Of a DNA stretch of 64,000 bases, positions 39,531-51,394 are shown piece after piece. The notes below the pieces were generated by a model that had not been told where the DNA came from, did not search any database, and was given only the letters and a program-made list of their open reading frames with translations. This DNA is from Physcomitrium patens. Its lineage: Eukaryota > Streptophyta > Bryopsida > Funariales > Funariaceae. Made by a program: the position numbers and the translations under genes. Every line of letters starts with the position of its first letter. Within the stretch, counting starts at the first letter, position 1. The stretch lies in NCBI RefSeq assembly GCF_000002425.4, contig NC_037264.1:9779211-9843210 (forward strand), read 5' to 3'.

Positions 39531-42500
39531 GTTTGACAAGAGTGCTAATATATTGTTTGTGTCTTGTTCTAGAAGTGAGTGGAATACCCTCCTCTAATTT
39601 AACTTTTGAATTCGTTTGAGTTGTCTATGGAAGGAAAGATTATGGATGCTACTTTCAATGGAAGTGAAAATAGATTTGCAACTATAGCAGATCTTCATGA
39701 GATTGTCAATACTCTAAGAGTGAAAATCTTATGTATTTCCAATGTGAATCATGGAAGTACTATGCCTACGCCTATGAAAGAAGTTCACAATCTGCAACAA
39801 GAAGTTGTGCAGTTGAAAGAATCAAGTAGATCAACATCACAACCAAATCTAGTGAATTTTACTTCTACAAGTACGTCAGGGACAAGGATTAGTATGCCTG
39901 AGAAGTTTGATGGAACAAGATCAAAATTTTGAGGATTTTTGCAACAAGTCAAGCTCTATCTAAGATTGCATCCTTTCCAATATCCTGATGGATTTACCCA
40001 AGTCAGATTTATAGATGCACTGCTATCAGAAAGTGCTTTCTTTTGGTTTGTACCTTTAATGGAAAAAGATTCACGACTCCTTTACAATTTGAATTCATTT
40101 CTAGAAGTATTTATGGACACATTCGGAGAAAGTGATTGAGAATAAGTAGCAGAGATCAAGCTTCTATCCTTATGGCAAGGATGACAATCAGCCACTACAT
40201 ATGCTGCCAAATTCCAAAATCTTGCTTGTGACGTGGACTGGAACGACAAAGCACTTATCAACCAATTTTGATATGGATTAAAGGATAGCATGAAAGATTT
40301 GTTATTAATAATACCAAAAATAGAATCTTTGAAATAATTTATTATTCAAGCCATTGCATGCAAAAATCATTTATTTGAAAGGCAACAAGAACAAAGATTT
40401 AGTTAGAGATGAATAAGTAAAGTAATGGCGGCAACTCCTAAGTTTTTTGAAACGTATTCGTCAAAGCCGAAATCAATGCAAATTGATATGATACGTTTTA
40501 AACCTCTCACAAAGCAAGAAAAGTCTCGACATTGCTAAGAGGGATTGTGTTTATATTATGGAGAAGCTAAGCACACTGCTCAATATTGTCCAAAGAAGCA
40601 ACACAATTACAAAATGAAGAGCATAATTACCAAAGAAGATAGTATGTGAGAAATGAGTTTCTCTAGCTACAATAGGGACCATGCGGTTGGAATCATGTGC
40701 AACACCTAGTAAAGGTCCTATCCTCTCCTCAGACCCCTCACCTTGTTTTATAATAGAAGTATATTTAGGACCTAATAATCACAAAGTCTTTGCCTTATTA
40801 GATTCAGGAGCCTCAGCATGTTTTATAGACAAAGATTTTGCCAAAAATCAAAAAATACTTTTAGTGAAGAAAGTTAAATCTGTACATGTAGAAGTCATAG
40901 ATGGTCATTCGTTGTCTTCTGAAAATGTTATCCATGAAACTATTCCTTTAGATATAGCAATTAAAGATCATAACAATGTAGTAGTATTTAATGTAATAAA
41001 ATCTCCCTCTAATCTGATTAATTTAGGATTATCATGGCTAGAAAAATATAACCTTCAAATAGATTGGATTTCTCGTAACCTTAACTTTCTTGATAGTATA
41101 ATCCAAGATCGCGTTAGCAAAGTAGAAGTATGTAAGTCCAGTATGTCCAAATCTTTATTAGTAGGTGGAAAAGCTTTTATGTATGTTACAAAAGAAAGAT
41201 CATCTTTTGCTATATATGCTACATCCATTTCTAATGGTGAAACAACGTCGAGTGGTATTCCTAAATAATATCAAGAATTCCAAGATATTTTTGAAAAGAA
41301 GAATGCAAATATTCGTCTCGAGCATCGAGCTTATGATTATTCAATTGATCTGCAAGAAGGAGCTCAACTACCATTCGGACCAATCTATAGCTTATCGCAG
41401 AATGAGTTGGATACATTAAAGGAGTATATTGATGAGAATTTGGCAAAGAACTTCATATGCCATTCTAAATTTCCAACCGAGGCTTCTATCTTATTTATGA
41501 AGAAGAAAGATGGACATCTATGAATGTGTGTGGATTATCAAGGATTCAACAAGATCACCATCAAAAATAGGTATCCTTTGCCTTTGATTTCAGGACTTCT
41601 TGACCAACTCAATCAAGCAAAGATCTATACCAAAATAGATCTACGAGGAGCATACAACTTAATTCGTATCAAAGAAAGAAATGAATAGAGGACTGATTTT
41701 CGAACTAGGTATGGACATTTTGAATATAATGTCATGCCTTTTGGACTCATAAATGTACCAACCGCTTTTCAACATTTTATGAATGATTTTTTTTGTGAGT
41801 TTTTAGATGATTTTGTTGTTTGCTATTTAGACGACATTCTAATCTACTCTAAGAATTTAGAAGAACATGAGCTTTATATTCGTCGCATGTTACAAAAATT
41901 TACAGATACAAGATTATATGCCAAATTGAAAAAGTGTGTATTCCACACTACTCAAGTTGACTTCTTAGGATACATCATTTTCAACAAAGGCCTTATGATG
42001 GATCCCAAGAAGGTTCAAACTATCATAGATTGGAAGATTCTATAAACAGTGCGAGATGTACAATACTTTTTGGGCTTTGCTAATTACTATTGAATCTTCA
42101 TCAAGAATTTTTTTCAAGTTGCAGCTCCACTTACACGTTTGACTTGTAAAAAAAAACTTGAGTGGAATAAAGAAACAAAAGTATCATTTGATGCTTTAAA
42201 GAAGGAATTTATTTTTGCACCTATCTTATATTTTGTTGATTTCTCTAAGGTATTTTTTATGGAAACATATGCATCAGATTTTGCTATAGGTGCCATGTTG
42301 TCACAAATGAGAATGGATGACAAACTCTATCCAATAGCTTTCCATTCAAGGAAATTTTCAGTACCCAAGATTAATTATGAAATCCATGACAAAGAGCTCC
42401 TTGCAATCGTGGATTCATTTCAAGAATAGTGTCATTATCTAGAAGGCACCTCAAGTCCAGTTACAATGTATACAGACCATAAGAACCTTGAATATTTCAT

Positions 42501-42752
42501 GTGAGTACGTATCTTGAATCATTGTCAAGCCCATTGGAGCATGTCTTTATCTAGATTCAATTTCAAGATCACTTATCGACTCAAAAAATAATAAGGTCTA
42601 TCGGATGTTCTTTCTAGATGTTCTTATCTTGCACCAAAAGAAGGAGATGCATCTTTTGATCTACAAAGATCAATTCTCTTGAAGCCCAAGCATTTACATC
42701 TTCGAGCTATAAAATCAATATTGACTGTTGATTCAATATTTGTGAAGCAAAT

Positions 42753-43313
42753 TGTCAAGGACAAGAACTCGATGAAAAAACAATTCAGACAAGTGAGCCT
42801 TCACTCAAAGAAAGGTAACAAAATATAAATAAACAAGTATGTATATTGAAAGAAAAATTGGAATGGCTATTGCCAAAAGACAAGAAAATTAGAGACCCTT
42901 GAAACTAGATTGGAAGCAAGAAAGGAGTTGACAAGAGTGAAGAGGGCTTCACTCTTGTCTCTATATATACTATCTAACTAGGGGCTCCGTGGCGACATTC
43001 TATAGGACCTCCAATATGTGTTGACTTTGTAGGACACATGCCTTGACTTACAAGGCAAGTTTTTCTACGTGTGGGCCATATAGTTAGCTTGATCATCAAT
43101 CTAACAATATCTGTGGCACATGGCCAACTTATTGACCACGTTTTTAATCCAAAAAGTCAATTAATGACACCTATGAAGTCAAAGCAGCGACTATGAAGCT
43201 TTTAAGAAGCTTCCATATTAAATACTATAGAATTAACTTACTTTTACCTACTTTTATTTACTTCTACCTATTTATATATGTAATTACTAGATTACATGAG
43301 TATGTCCGTGACA
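42753..43313 (-). repeat. 3' LTR of copy C
   Basis: 561 bp; on the minus strand it runs from TGTCACGGACATA to TTGTCCTTGACA, giving the family's complete LTR termini. It is bordered by the purine-rich tract at about 43314-43328. Confidence 0.94.
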
Positions 43314-43354
43314 TTACCCCCCTTTCTAGGGACGAGTTCCACGAAGAGCGGTCA

Positions 43355-43780
43355 TCATATGTTGAGAAAATCTATGATGCGACGAATTGTATTTGTCACA
43401 TACTCTGATCTTTGTTCTCTTCGAAGATGATTGATAGGGCTTCTCAACCATCGGTAGTGTCCCATACCAAAGCGAGAAGACCACTCAGTTATTTGATCAT
43501 TGTTGAGGCCTTCATAACTTCCTTCGAATAGAACATTTGGAACACCATCAGGAGTTGTTCCTACCTCTAGCAAAATCACCAAACATCAGGAGTCCCTTCC
43601 CAAATCGTGATACCATACGCGTTGTATCTCGCCATCTATTCGAGGAAGAACATGTTGTTCTTGAAGATCTTCATCTCGATTGCATCGTCTTGAAGGTTGT
43701 GACAATCATAATGTCTTGTCCGGCAGGTCAGCAAATGAAGGCTCTTGAGTTGAATCCATTGGTTGTTGGTTCTCCATCTC
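43355..43780 (-). other. Further reading frame after the chromodomain in copy C
   Basis: Between the chromodomain and the 3' LTR, copy C carries protein-like sequence not explained by gag or pol. The longest visible piece is 43355-43582 on the minus strand (75 codons, with motifs such as EGSYEGLNNDQITEWSSRFG and RRIIDFLNI). The same region in copies B (about 50458-50640) and E (about 25437-25990) aligns with the upstream part (DGEIQRVWYHDLG in B and C). I see no signal peptide or membrane segment, so it does not look like an envelope protein. Family unknown; broken here. Confidence 0.55.
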
Positions 43781-46700
43781 CTACAAAGAAGCTACAAACA
43801 AGGATTGAAAGTAGAATGTTATCTTGCCTAGATGTTGTTTCTTTTATAAAGAAGATTTTCATCTTAATTTTGATGGATGTTGTCGATGAAAAACCTCTAC
43901 CGCCTTTACTATATTTGCAAGCTTCTTTATTGGCTCCCATGTGTGTTCACTAATACCATATCCGCATCAATAGACAAGATATTCCAATTTATTTTGGCGC
44001 CACCTTAAATCTAAGACTTCTTCTACTTCAAACTCTTCATTATTGTCTACTTCTATAGGAGGAGGTGGAGCTTATTGTCTTCTTGGTATGTCCACTATCT
44101 TGTATGGTTCAAGAAGAGACACATGGAATACTAGATGGATTTTCATTGACTCCGATAGATATAAACGATATGCAACTGGATTGATTTGTACAAAAATAGA
44201 AAATGGTCCCAACCTTCGATAGTCCAACTTATCACAAGGATGAGTGGTCTTGATATTGCGACGAAGTAGCCATACCTTATCACCCAAGAGGAATGGTAGT
44301 TGTTTCTTTTGGTAGACATCCGCATTGACCTTTTGTTGTTCTTGAGCCTCTTTTAATTGCGCCTTCATCGTTGCATGTAGCTCTGATAAATGAATCGCCA
44401 AATCTTTTGCAGCAGGATTATCAACTTTTGAAAAGTCAAAAGTATCAAGTCATGGATGATAACCATAATTAGCAAAGAAAGATGTTTATTTTGTAGAAGA
44501 ATATATCGTGTTATTGTAAGCAAACTTTGCCAATGGCAAAAGAGTTGTCCAATCATCTTATTGGTAGTTAATGGTACATCTTAAATATTGCTCCAAAACT
44601 TGATTAATACGCTCCGTTTCTCCATCAGTTTGAGGATGGAATGCCAAAGATAGTTTTATATCTACTTTTAGAAACTTGAAAAGAGTCTACCAAAATCTTG
44701 ATACAAATTGAATTCTCCTATCTGATATAATATCCTTGGATAATCCATGATAGCGATAGATATTGTCAAGAAAGAGCTTAGCTATTTCTTCACCTGTGAT
44801 AGATTTTGTACATGGTACAAAATGTGCCATCTTGATAAAACGATCTACTATCATGAATATAGAATCATAAGAACCTGAGATTGGAAGATCCGTGATAAAA
44901 TCTATAGAAACAGAAGACCATGGTTGTTTTGGAATGGGTAATGGCTGAAGAAGTCCAAAAGGTCGATGACGAGGAGTTTTTGATCTTGAGCAAACATCAC
45001 ATGATTGTACAAAATCTTTGATTGCCTTCCACATTTGCGACCACCAAAAATCCCTAGATATCAGCTCCAAAGTCTTATTATATCCAAAATATCTTGTTGC
45101 TAGGAAGTTGTGACGAGCTTGAAGAACACGTAAACGTGCTTCTTCTTCTGAAACATATAGGCGTCCTTCAAAATAGAGTAGGTTGTTCTTGAATTCAAAT
45201 TTAGAGGGATCATGAGATTTAGAAGAATTATTCTTGATATCATGAACAAGAGGGTTTGAAGACATACTTAACTAGACTTGCTTAAAAAAATTTAAATCAA
45301 CAATCAATGTTGATTTTATTGCTCAAAGATGAAATTGCTCCTACTTCAAGAAAACCGTTCTTTATTGCTCAAAAGCTGCATCTCTTTCTTTTGGTGCAAG
45401 ATAAAAACGTCTAGACAAGGCATTGAACAAATCTTGTTGTTTTCCTAGTCAATAAGTGATGATGAACTCGAATCTTCATAAAGACATACTCCAACAAGCT
45501 TGACGACGATTTAATATGCATGTTGACATAAAATATTCGAGGTTCTTGTGATCCGTATACACAGTGACTGGATTGGAAGTACCTTCTAGATAATGATGCC
45601 ATTCTTGAAAAGAATCCACAATTGCAAGAAGTTCTTTGTCATCGATCTCATAATTGATTTCTGCTGTTGAGAATTTTCTTGAATGAAAGGCTACTGAATG
45701 AAGTTTGTCATCTGTTCCCATTTGTAATAAAACTGCAGCCAGAGAAAAGTCTGATGCATCTGTTTCCATAAAAGATGCTTTGGAAAAATCAACACAATAC
45801 AAGATTGGTGCAGAAACAAACGCTGTCTTCAAAGATTCAAAAGCAACTTCCGCTTTTTGATTCCATTGGAGTTTGTCTTTGCAAGTCAAACATGTAAGTG
45901 GAGCTGCAATTCAAGAGAAGTCTTTGATGAAGATCCGATAGTAATTGGCAAATTCCAAAAAATATTGAACATCTCTTACCGTTTTGGGGATCTTCCAATC
46001 TATAATAGTTTGAACTTTCTTAGGATCCATCATGAGTCCATCAATTGAAATAATGTAACCTAAGAAATTGACTTGAGTAGTGTGGAATACACACTTTTCT
46101 ATCTTAGCATAGAGTCCTACATCTCTTAATTTTTGTAACACACGATGAACATGAAGTTCATGTTCTTCTGGATTCTTAGAATAGATCAAGATGTCGTCTA
46201 GATAATAGACCACAAAATCATCCAAAAACTCTCAAAAAACATCATTCATTAGATATTGAAAAACTATTGTTGCATTTGTAAGTCCAAAAGGCATGATGTT
46301 GTATTCAAAATGTCCATACCTAGTTCGAAACGCAGTCTTCCATTCATCTCCTTTTTTGATGTATACTAGATTGTATGCTCTCCGAAGATCTATTTTTGTA
46401 TAGATCTTAGCTTGATTCAAGTGATCAAGAAGTCCAGATATTAAAGGTAGTGGATACATGTTCTTGATGGTAATCTTGTTGATTCCTCGATAATCAACAT
46501 ACATCCGCAATGATCCATCTTTTTTCTTCACAAATAAAATTGGAGCTCCTGCCAGAGATTTAGAATGGCATATGAAATTCTTGCCTAGATTTTCTTCAAT
46601 ATACTCCTTGAGTTCAGCCAACTCATTTTGTGATAAACTGTAGATTGGTCCAAAGGGCGATTGTGCTCCTTCTTGAAGGTCAATTGAGCAATCATAGGGA

Positions 46701-48564
46701 CGATGTTCCGAGAGTGTATCCGCATTCTTTTTTTGAATACATCTTGAAATTCTTGATATTGGCTTGGAATGCCACTTGAAGTCTTTTCACCAGTAGAAAT
46801 GGGTGTAGCATAAATAATATATGGTGATTCTTTCATAGTAGCATGCAAGAAAGCTTTTACACCTATAAATACGGATTTAATTGAACTGGACCTATGACTC
46901 TCTACTTGATTAATTACACTATTAGTTATACTTTTAGAGAAAGAAAGAGTTCGGAAAATCCAATCTATTTGAGGGTTGTATTTTTTCAACCACGATAAAC
47001 CTAAAATGACTGGATTAGAGGGAGATCTAATGATATTAAATACTACAAAACTATTATGACCATTGATTATTACTTCTATAGGAAGGGTTTTATGAGTAAT
47101 ATCTCCAGAAGACAATGGACGACCATCTATGACTTCTATATGAATAAGTTTAGTTTTCTTTACTAAAGTTATGCTATGTCTTTTAGTAAATTTTTTATCT
47201 AAAAAACACGCTGAGGCTCCTGAATCTAACAAGGTAGAGACTTTGTAATGTTTAGGTCCTAAAATAATATTTAATGTAAAACAAGGAGAAGGCTTTGAGG
47301 AGAGAATAGGACCTTTACTAGATGTTGTGCAAGGTTTCAGCCGCACGGTCCCTATTGTAGCTAGACAAACTCGTTTTCCGACATATTGTCTTCTTTCATA
47401 GCCATATTCCTTATTTTGTGATTACGTCGTTTCTTTAGACAATGTTGAGCAGTGTGCTTTGGTTCTCCACAATATAAACATAATCCTTCTTGACAACGGC
47501 GAGTCTTTTTTTGCTCAGTAAGAGGTTTGAAATGTACTACATCAATTTTCATATCCTCTACTTCCGAATGTATGTGTTGAAGAGGTATTGGTATTGCCAT
47601 TGAATTATAGTAACGTTGAGGTCCACTTGTACGGTTCTCAGATCGAAATTCAAAGAGGCGATTGTCACACTTCACAGCAAAGTCAATTGCTTGACTCAAT
47701 GTTTGAGGATCAGATAAGTTGAGCATCAATTTTTTTACCTCATATTGTAATCCGTAGAAAAATTGGCTAATAAGTGCAGCATCATCCTACTTGATATCAG
47801 TTACAAGTTGTTAAAATTGTGAAGCATTACTGATTGATTACCTTGTCGTAAAATATGGATCTTATTGGTTGCGATACGAATTGCATCATGTTCTCCATAC
47901 ATGGATCGAAACTCGACTAGAAAAGCCTCTAGATTATCCAATATTGGATCTCGTCGTTCAAGAAAAGATGAAAACCATGATAGTGCTGAACCTGAAAGAA
48001 GCGTACTAATGAATCTAACTTGCGATCATGGAGTTGGATAGCTTTAGAGTTGAAGTTCAATCACAAGTTACACTTAATTGATAAATCCTCGAAACTTGGA
48101 TCTGGTGCCATCAAACTTCTCGGATAGGGCAATTCTTGATTCTCTAACACTTGAAGGGCGTTCCACCATAGGAGAAAGGACATGGTTTGGTACAGATGTT
48201 GAAGCAGCTCCAACCATTTCTATATCTTCACTTCCTGTCAATCTTGTTGCTCATTGTGGTGGTAAATTGAGTTGATGCATCGCAAGCATTAACTCCCTCA
48301 ATTACTCTTGCATTTGTGCCATTACACTCTTCATTTCAACAAGTTCTGCCATGATAACACTTAGAAGAGAGAAGATGTCTAATATTGCTCAAGACAAATA
48401 GAAGAGATGACTTGAGAACAAAGAAAATACTAAGGACAATATCAGTTTAGAAGAAGGTAATTCGCAACTTCTAATATGCTTATATCTTATCAAGAAAAAG
48501 GGGTAATCTACTCTTAATCAAGATTAGACAAAGCTCTGATATTGTAGGTGTACTCTTGTCAATC

Positions 48565-48976
48565 TGTCAAGGACAAGAACTCGATGAAAAAATGATTCAG
48601 ACAAGTGAGCCTTCACTCAAAGAAAGGTAACAAAATATAAATAAACAAGTATATATATTGAAAGAGAAACTGGAATGGCTATTGCCAAAAGACAAGAAAA
48701 CTAGAGACCCTTGAAACTAGACTGGAAGCAAGAAAGGAGTTGACAAGAGTGAAGAAGGCTTTACTCTTGTCTCTATATATACTATCTAATTAAGGGCTTT
48801 GTAGCGACGTTCTATAGGACCTCCAATATGTGTTGACTTTGTAGGACACATGCCTTGACTTACAAGGCAAGTTTTTTTATGTGTGGGCCATATAGTTAGC
48901 TTGATCTTTAAGCTAACAACATGTGTGGCACATGGCCAACTTGTTGGCCACATTTCTAATAAAAAAAGTCAATTAA
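48565..48976 (-). repeat. 5' LTR of copy C (incomplete)
   Basis: Aligns with the inner part of 42753-43313. Its inner end (minus strand ...CTTGACA) is followed by the leader with a TATCAGAGC motif near 48532-48543. Copy B pol sequence resumes directly beyond 48976. Confidence 0.9.
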
Positions 48977-50846
48977 ATTTGAGATATCAAGGATACTTTC
49001 TCTAAGTCCCATGATACTTCTAAGTTTAAATTCAAAAATAATCTATTATATTTTGAAGGATGCCTATATGTTCCAGAAGGAGAAGCACATTTACGTATTC
49101 TTCAAGCTCATCACGACTTCTCAACAGCAGGACATTTTGGATATAATAAGACTTTGGAGTTGATATCTAGGGATTTTTGGTGGCCTCAAATGTGGAAGGT
49201 AGTCAAAGATTTTGTACAATCATGTGATGTTTGCTCAAGATCAAAAACTCCTCATCATCAACCTTTTGGACTTCTTCAGCCATTACCCATTCCAGAACAA
49301 CCATGGTCTTCTGTTTCTATGGATTTCATCATGGATCTTTCAATCTCAGGTTCTTATGACTCTATATTCGTGATAGTAGATTGTTTTACCAAGATGGCAC
49401 ATTTTTTACCATGTACAAAATCTATCATAGGTGAAGAAACAGCTAAGCTTTTCATTAACAATATCTATCACTATCATGGATTGCCAAAGGATATTTTATC
49501 GGATAGGGAAACTCAATTTAAATCAAGATTTTAGAAAACCTTATTCAAGATTCTAAAGATGGATATAAAGTTTTTTTCAACTTTTTATCTTCAAACTGAT
49601 GGACAAACAGAACAGGTAAATCAAGTTTTAGAGCAGTATTTGAGATGTACCATCAATTATCATCAAGATGATTGAACAACTCTTTTACCATTGATAAAGT
49701 TTGCATATAAGAATTCGGTACATTATTCCACTCAAAAAATACCTTTCTTTGCCAATTATGGTCATCATCCATGTCTTGATACTTTTGACTTTTCAAAAGT
49801 TGATAATCTTGTGGCAAAAGATTTAGCAAATTGCTTGTCAGAGCTACATACAACAATGAAGATACAATTAAAGGAAGCTCAAGAACGACAAAAGACCAAT
49901 GCAAATGCCTATTGCAAGGAGCAACCACAATATAATATGGACGACAAGGTATGGTTACTTCGTTGTAATATCAAGACTATTTGTCCTTGTGATAAATTAG
50001 ATTATTGTAGGCTTGGACCTTTTCCTATTTGTGAACAAATCAATTCTATTGCCTATCAATTACATCTATCGTAGTCTATGAAGATCCACCCTGTATTTCA
50101 TATGATTCTTCTAGAGCCGTATAAGATAGTGAATATCTTAAGAAGAAGACAAATGCCACCTCCTCCTATAGAAGTGGACAATAACCAAGAGTTTGAGGTA
50201 GAAGAAGTCTTAGACTCAAGGTGGTGCCGAAATAGGTTGGAATATCTTATTCATTGGCATAAATATGATATTAGTAAACACACATGGGAGCCATCAAAGA
50301 ATCTTACAAATGCAGCAAAGAAAGTTGAAGTCTTTCATCAACAATATCCATCAAAACTAAGATGAAGAATAGCAAACCTTTGCTATAAAAGAAACAAGAT
50401 CAAAGGAAAATAACATTCTACCTTTTATCTTTCATTGTAGCTTCTGTGTATTTGTAATGAGATGGAGCACCAACAACTAGCAGATTCATCTCAAGAGCTT
50501 TCATTTGCAGACTTATCAGATGAGACATTGAGATTATCACAACCTTCAAGACGACAAAATCGAAATAAAGATTGTCAAGAACAACATGTCCTTCTTTGAA
50601 TAGATGGCGAGATACAACGTGTTTGGTATCACGACCTTGGAAGAGAATCCCGATGTTAAGTAATTTTATTAGAGGGTGGGCTTTTCACCCTAGTATGAGA
50701 CACTATAGATGGTTGAGAGGACCTATCAACCATCTTTGAAGATAGCAAAGATCGGAGTATGTAGTAAATATAATTCACCACATCTTGAACTTCCTCAAAA
50801 TATAAAAACCACTTTCCATAGAACTCGTCCCTAGAAGAGAGGATAA

Positions 50847-51394
50847 TATCATAGACATATATATTTACTTCAATAGTTACTTGTATGATTAAGTAGAAGT
50901 AGGTAAAATAGAATAATTTCATAAAATCTTCTAGAGAAGCTTCCTAAAAGGTTCATAGACATGGTTTTGACTTTAGATGTGTTCATAGGTTAGAAACTTG
51001 GCCAAAAAACTAACCATGTATTGGTAGCTTGTGGAACAAGTTACCTCCGTATAGTAGCTTGTAGAACAAGCTAACTACGTGGCGCATACATATGTAACTT
51101 GTCTTGCAAGATAAGACATGTGACTAGCAAACTCAACACATGTTGGAGGTCCTATAGGACATCGCCATGTGGCTTTTAGTTAGATAGTATATATGGAGGC
51201 AAGAATAAAGCCTTCTTCACTCTTGTTAATGTCTTTCTAGTCTTAGTCTTGTTTCAAGACTTTTTAGTCTTCTTATTTTTGGCAATAGCCATTCTAGTTA
51301 ATATTACATCACCTTTTGAGTGACTTTCTAGTTCTCTTTAGTGTTAGAAGAGTGTATTGAGGATTCTCTTTCTTCGAGATTCTTGTCCTTGACA
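50847..51394 (+). repeat. 3' LTR of copy B
   Basis: 548 bp, preceded by a purine-rich AGAAGAGAGGATAA tract and ending TTGTCCTTGACA. The copy-D LTR resumes immediately after it. Confidence 0.92.

Larger units (their letters stand above)
42753..48976 (-). mobile_element. Copy C: youngest chromovirus, antisense inside pol of copy B
   Basis: The best-kept copy, on the minus strand. LTRs are 42753-43313 and about 48565-48976 (the second is incomplete at its outer end). Between them, in element order, are a TATCAGAGC-containing leader, gag (about 47361-48353, knuckle CLYCGEPKHTAQHC), protease (about 46800-47346, LLDSGASACF), reverse transcriptase (about 45895-46650, YLDD), RNase H (about 45410-45889, METDASDF), integrase (about 44090-45265, with HHCC zinc motif ending CDVC), chromodomain (about 43866-44080) and a further frame (about 43355-43780). 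A purine-rich tract, AAAGGGGGGTAA, adjoins the 3' LTR. The LTRs differ by about 6-7% by eye, mostly transitions: perhaps 2-4 million years. About ten breaks. Confidence 0.94.
38981..51394 (+). mobile_element. Copy B: chromovirus inserted in the 5' LTR of copy D
   Basis: 5' LTR 38981-39530 and 3' LTR 50847-51394. Internal parts: gag (39606-40620, with a CCHC-type knuckle near 40530-40585), protease (40681-41250, LLDSGASACF), reverse transcriptase (about 41480-42130, with the YLDD catalytic motif), RNase H (about 42139-42700), integrase (about 48990-50075), chromodomain (about 50190-50355) and a further frame (about 50458-50640). Copy C sits inside it at 42753-48976. Flanks CATAC (38976-38980) and AATAC (51395-51399) fit a five-base target duplication with one change. 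The LTRs differ by about 8% by eye, so it is some millions of years old under usual plant rates. About a dozen or more breaks. Confidence 0.92.

Noticed and set aside
43355-43780. Envelope gene downstream of pol
   Set aside because: The position fits, but no signal peptide, transmembrane segment or fusion-peptide-like run is visible; left as a frame of unknown function.
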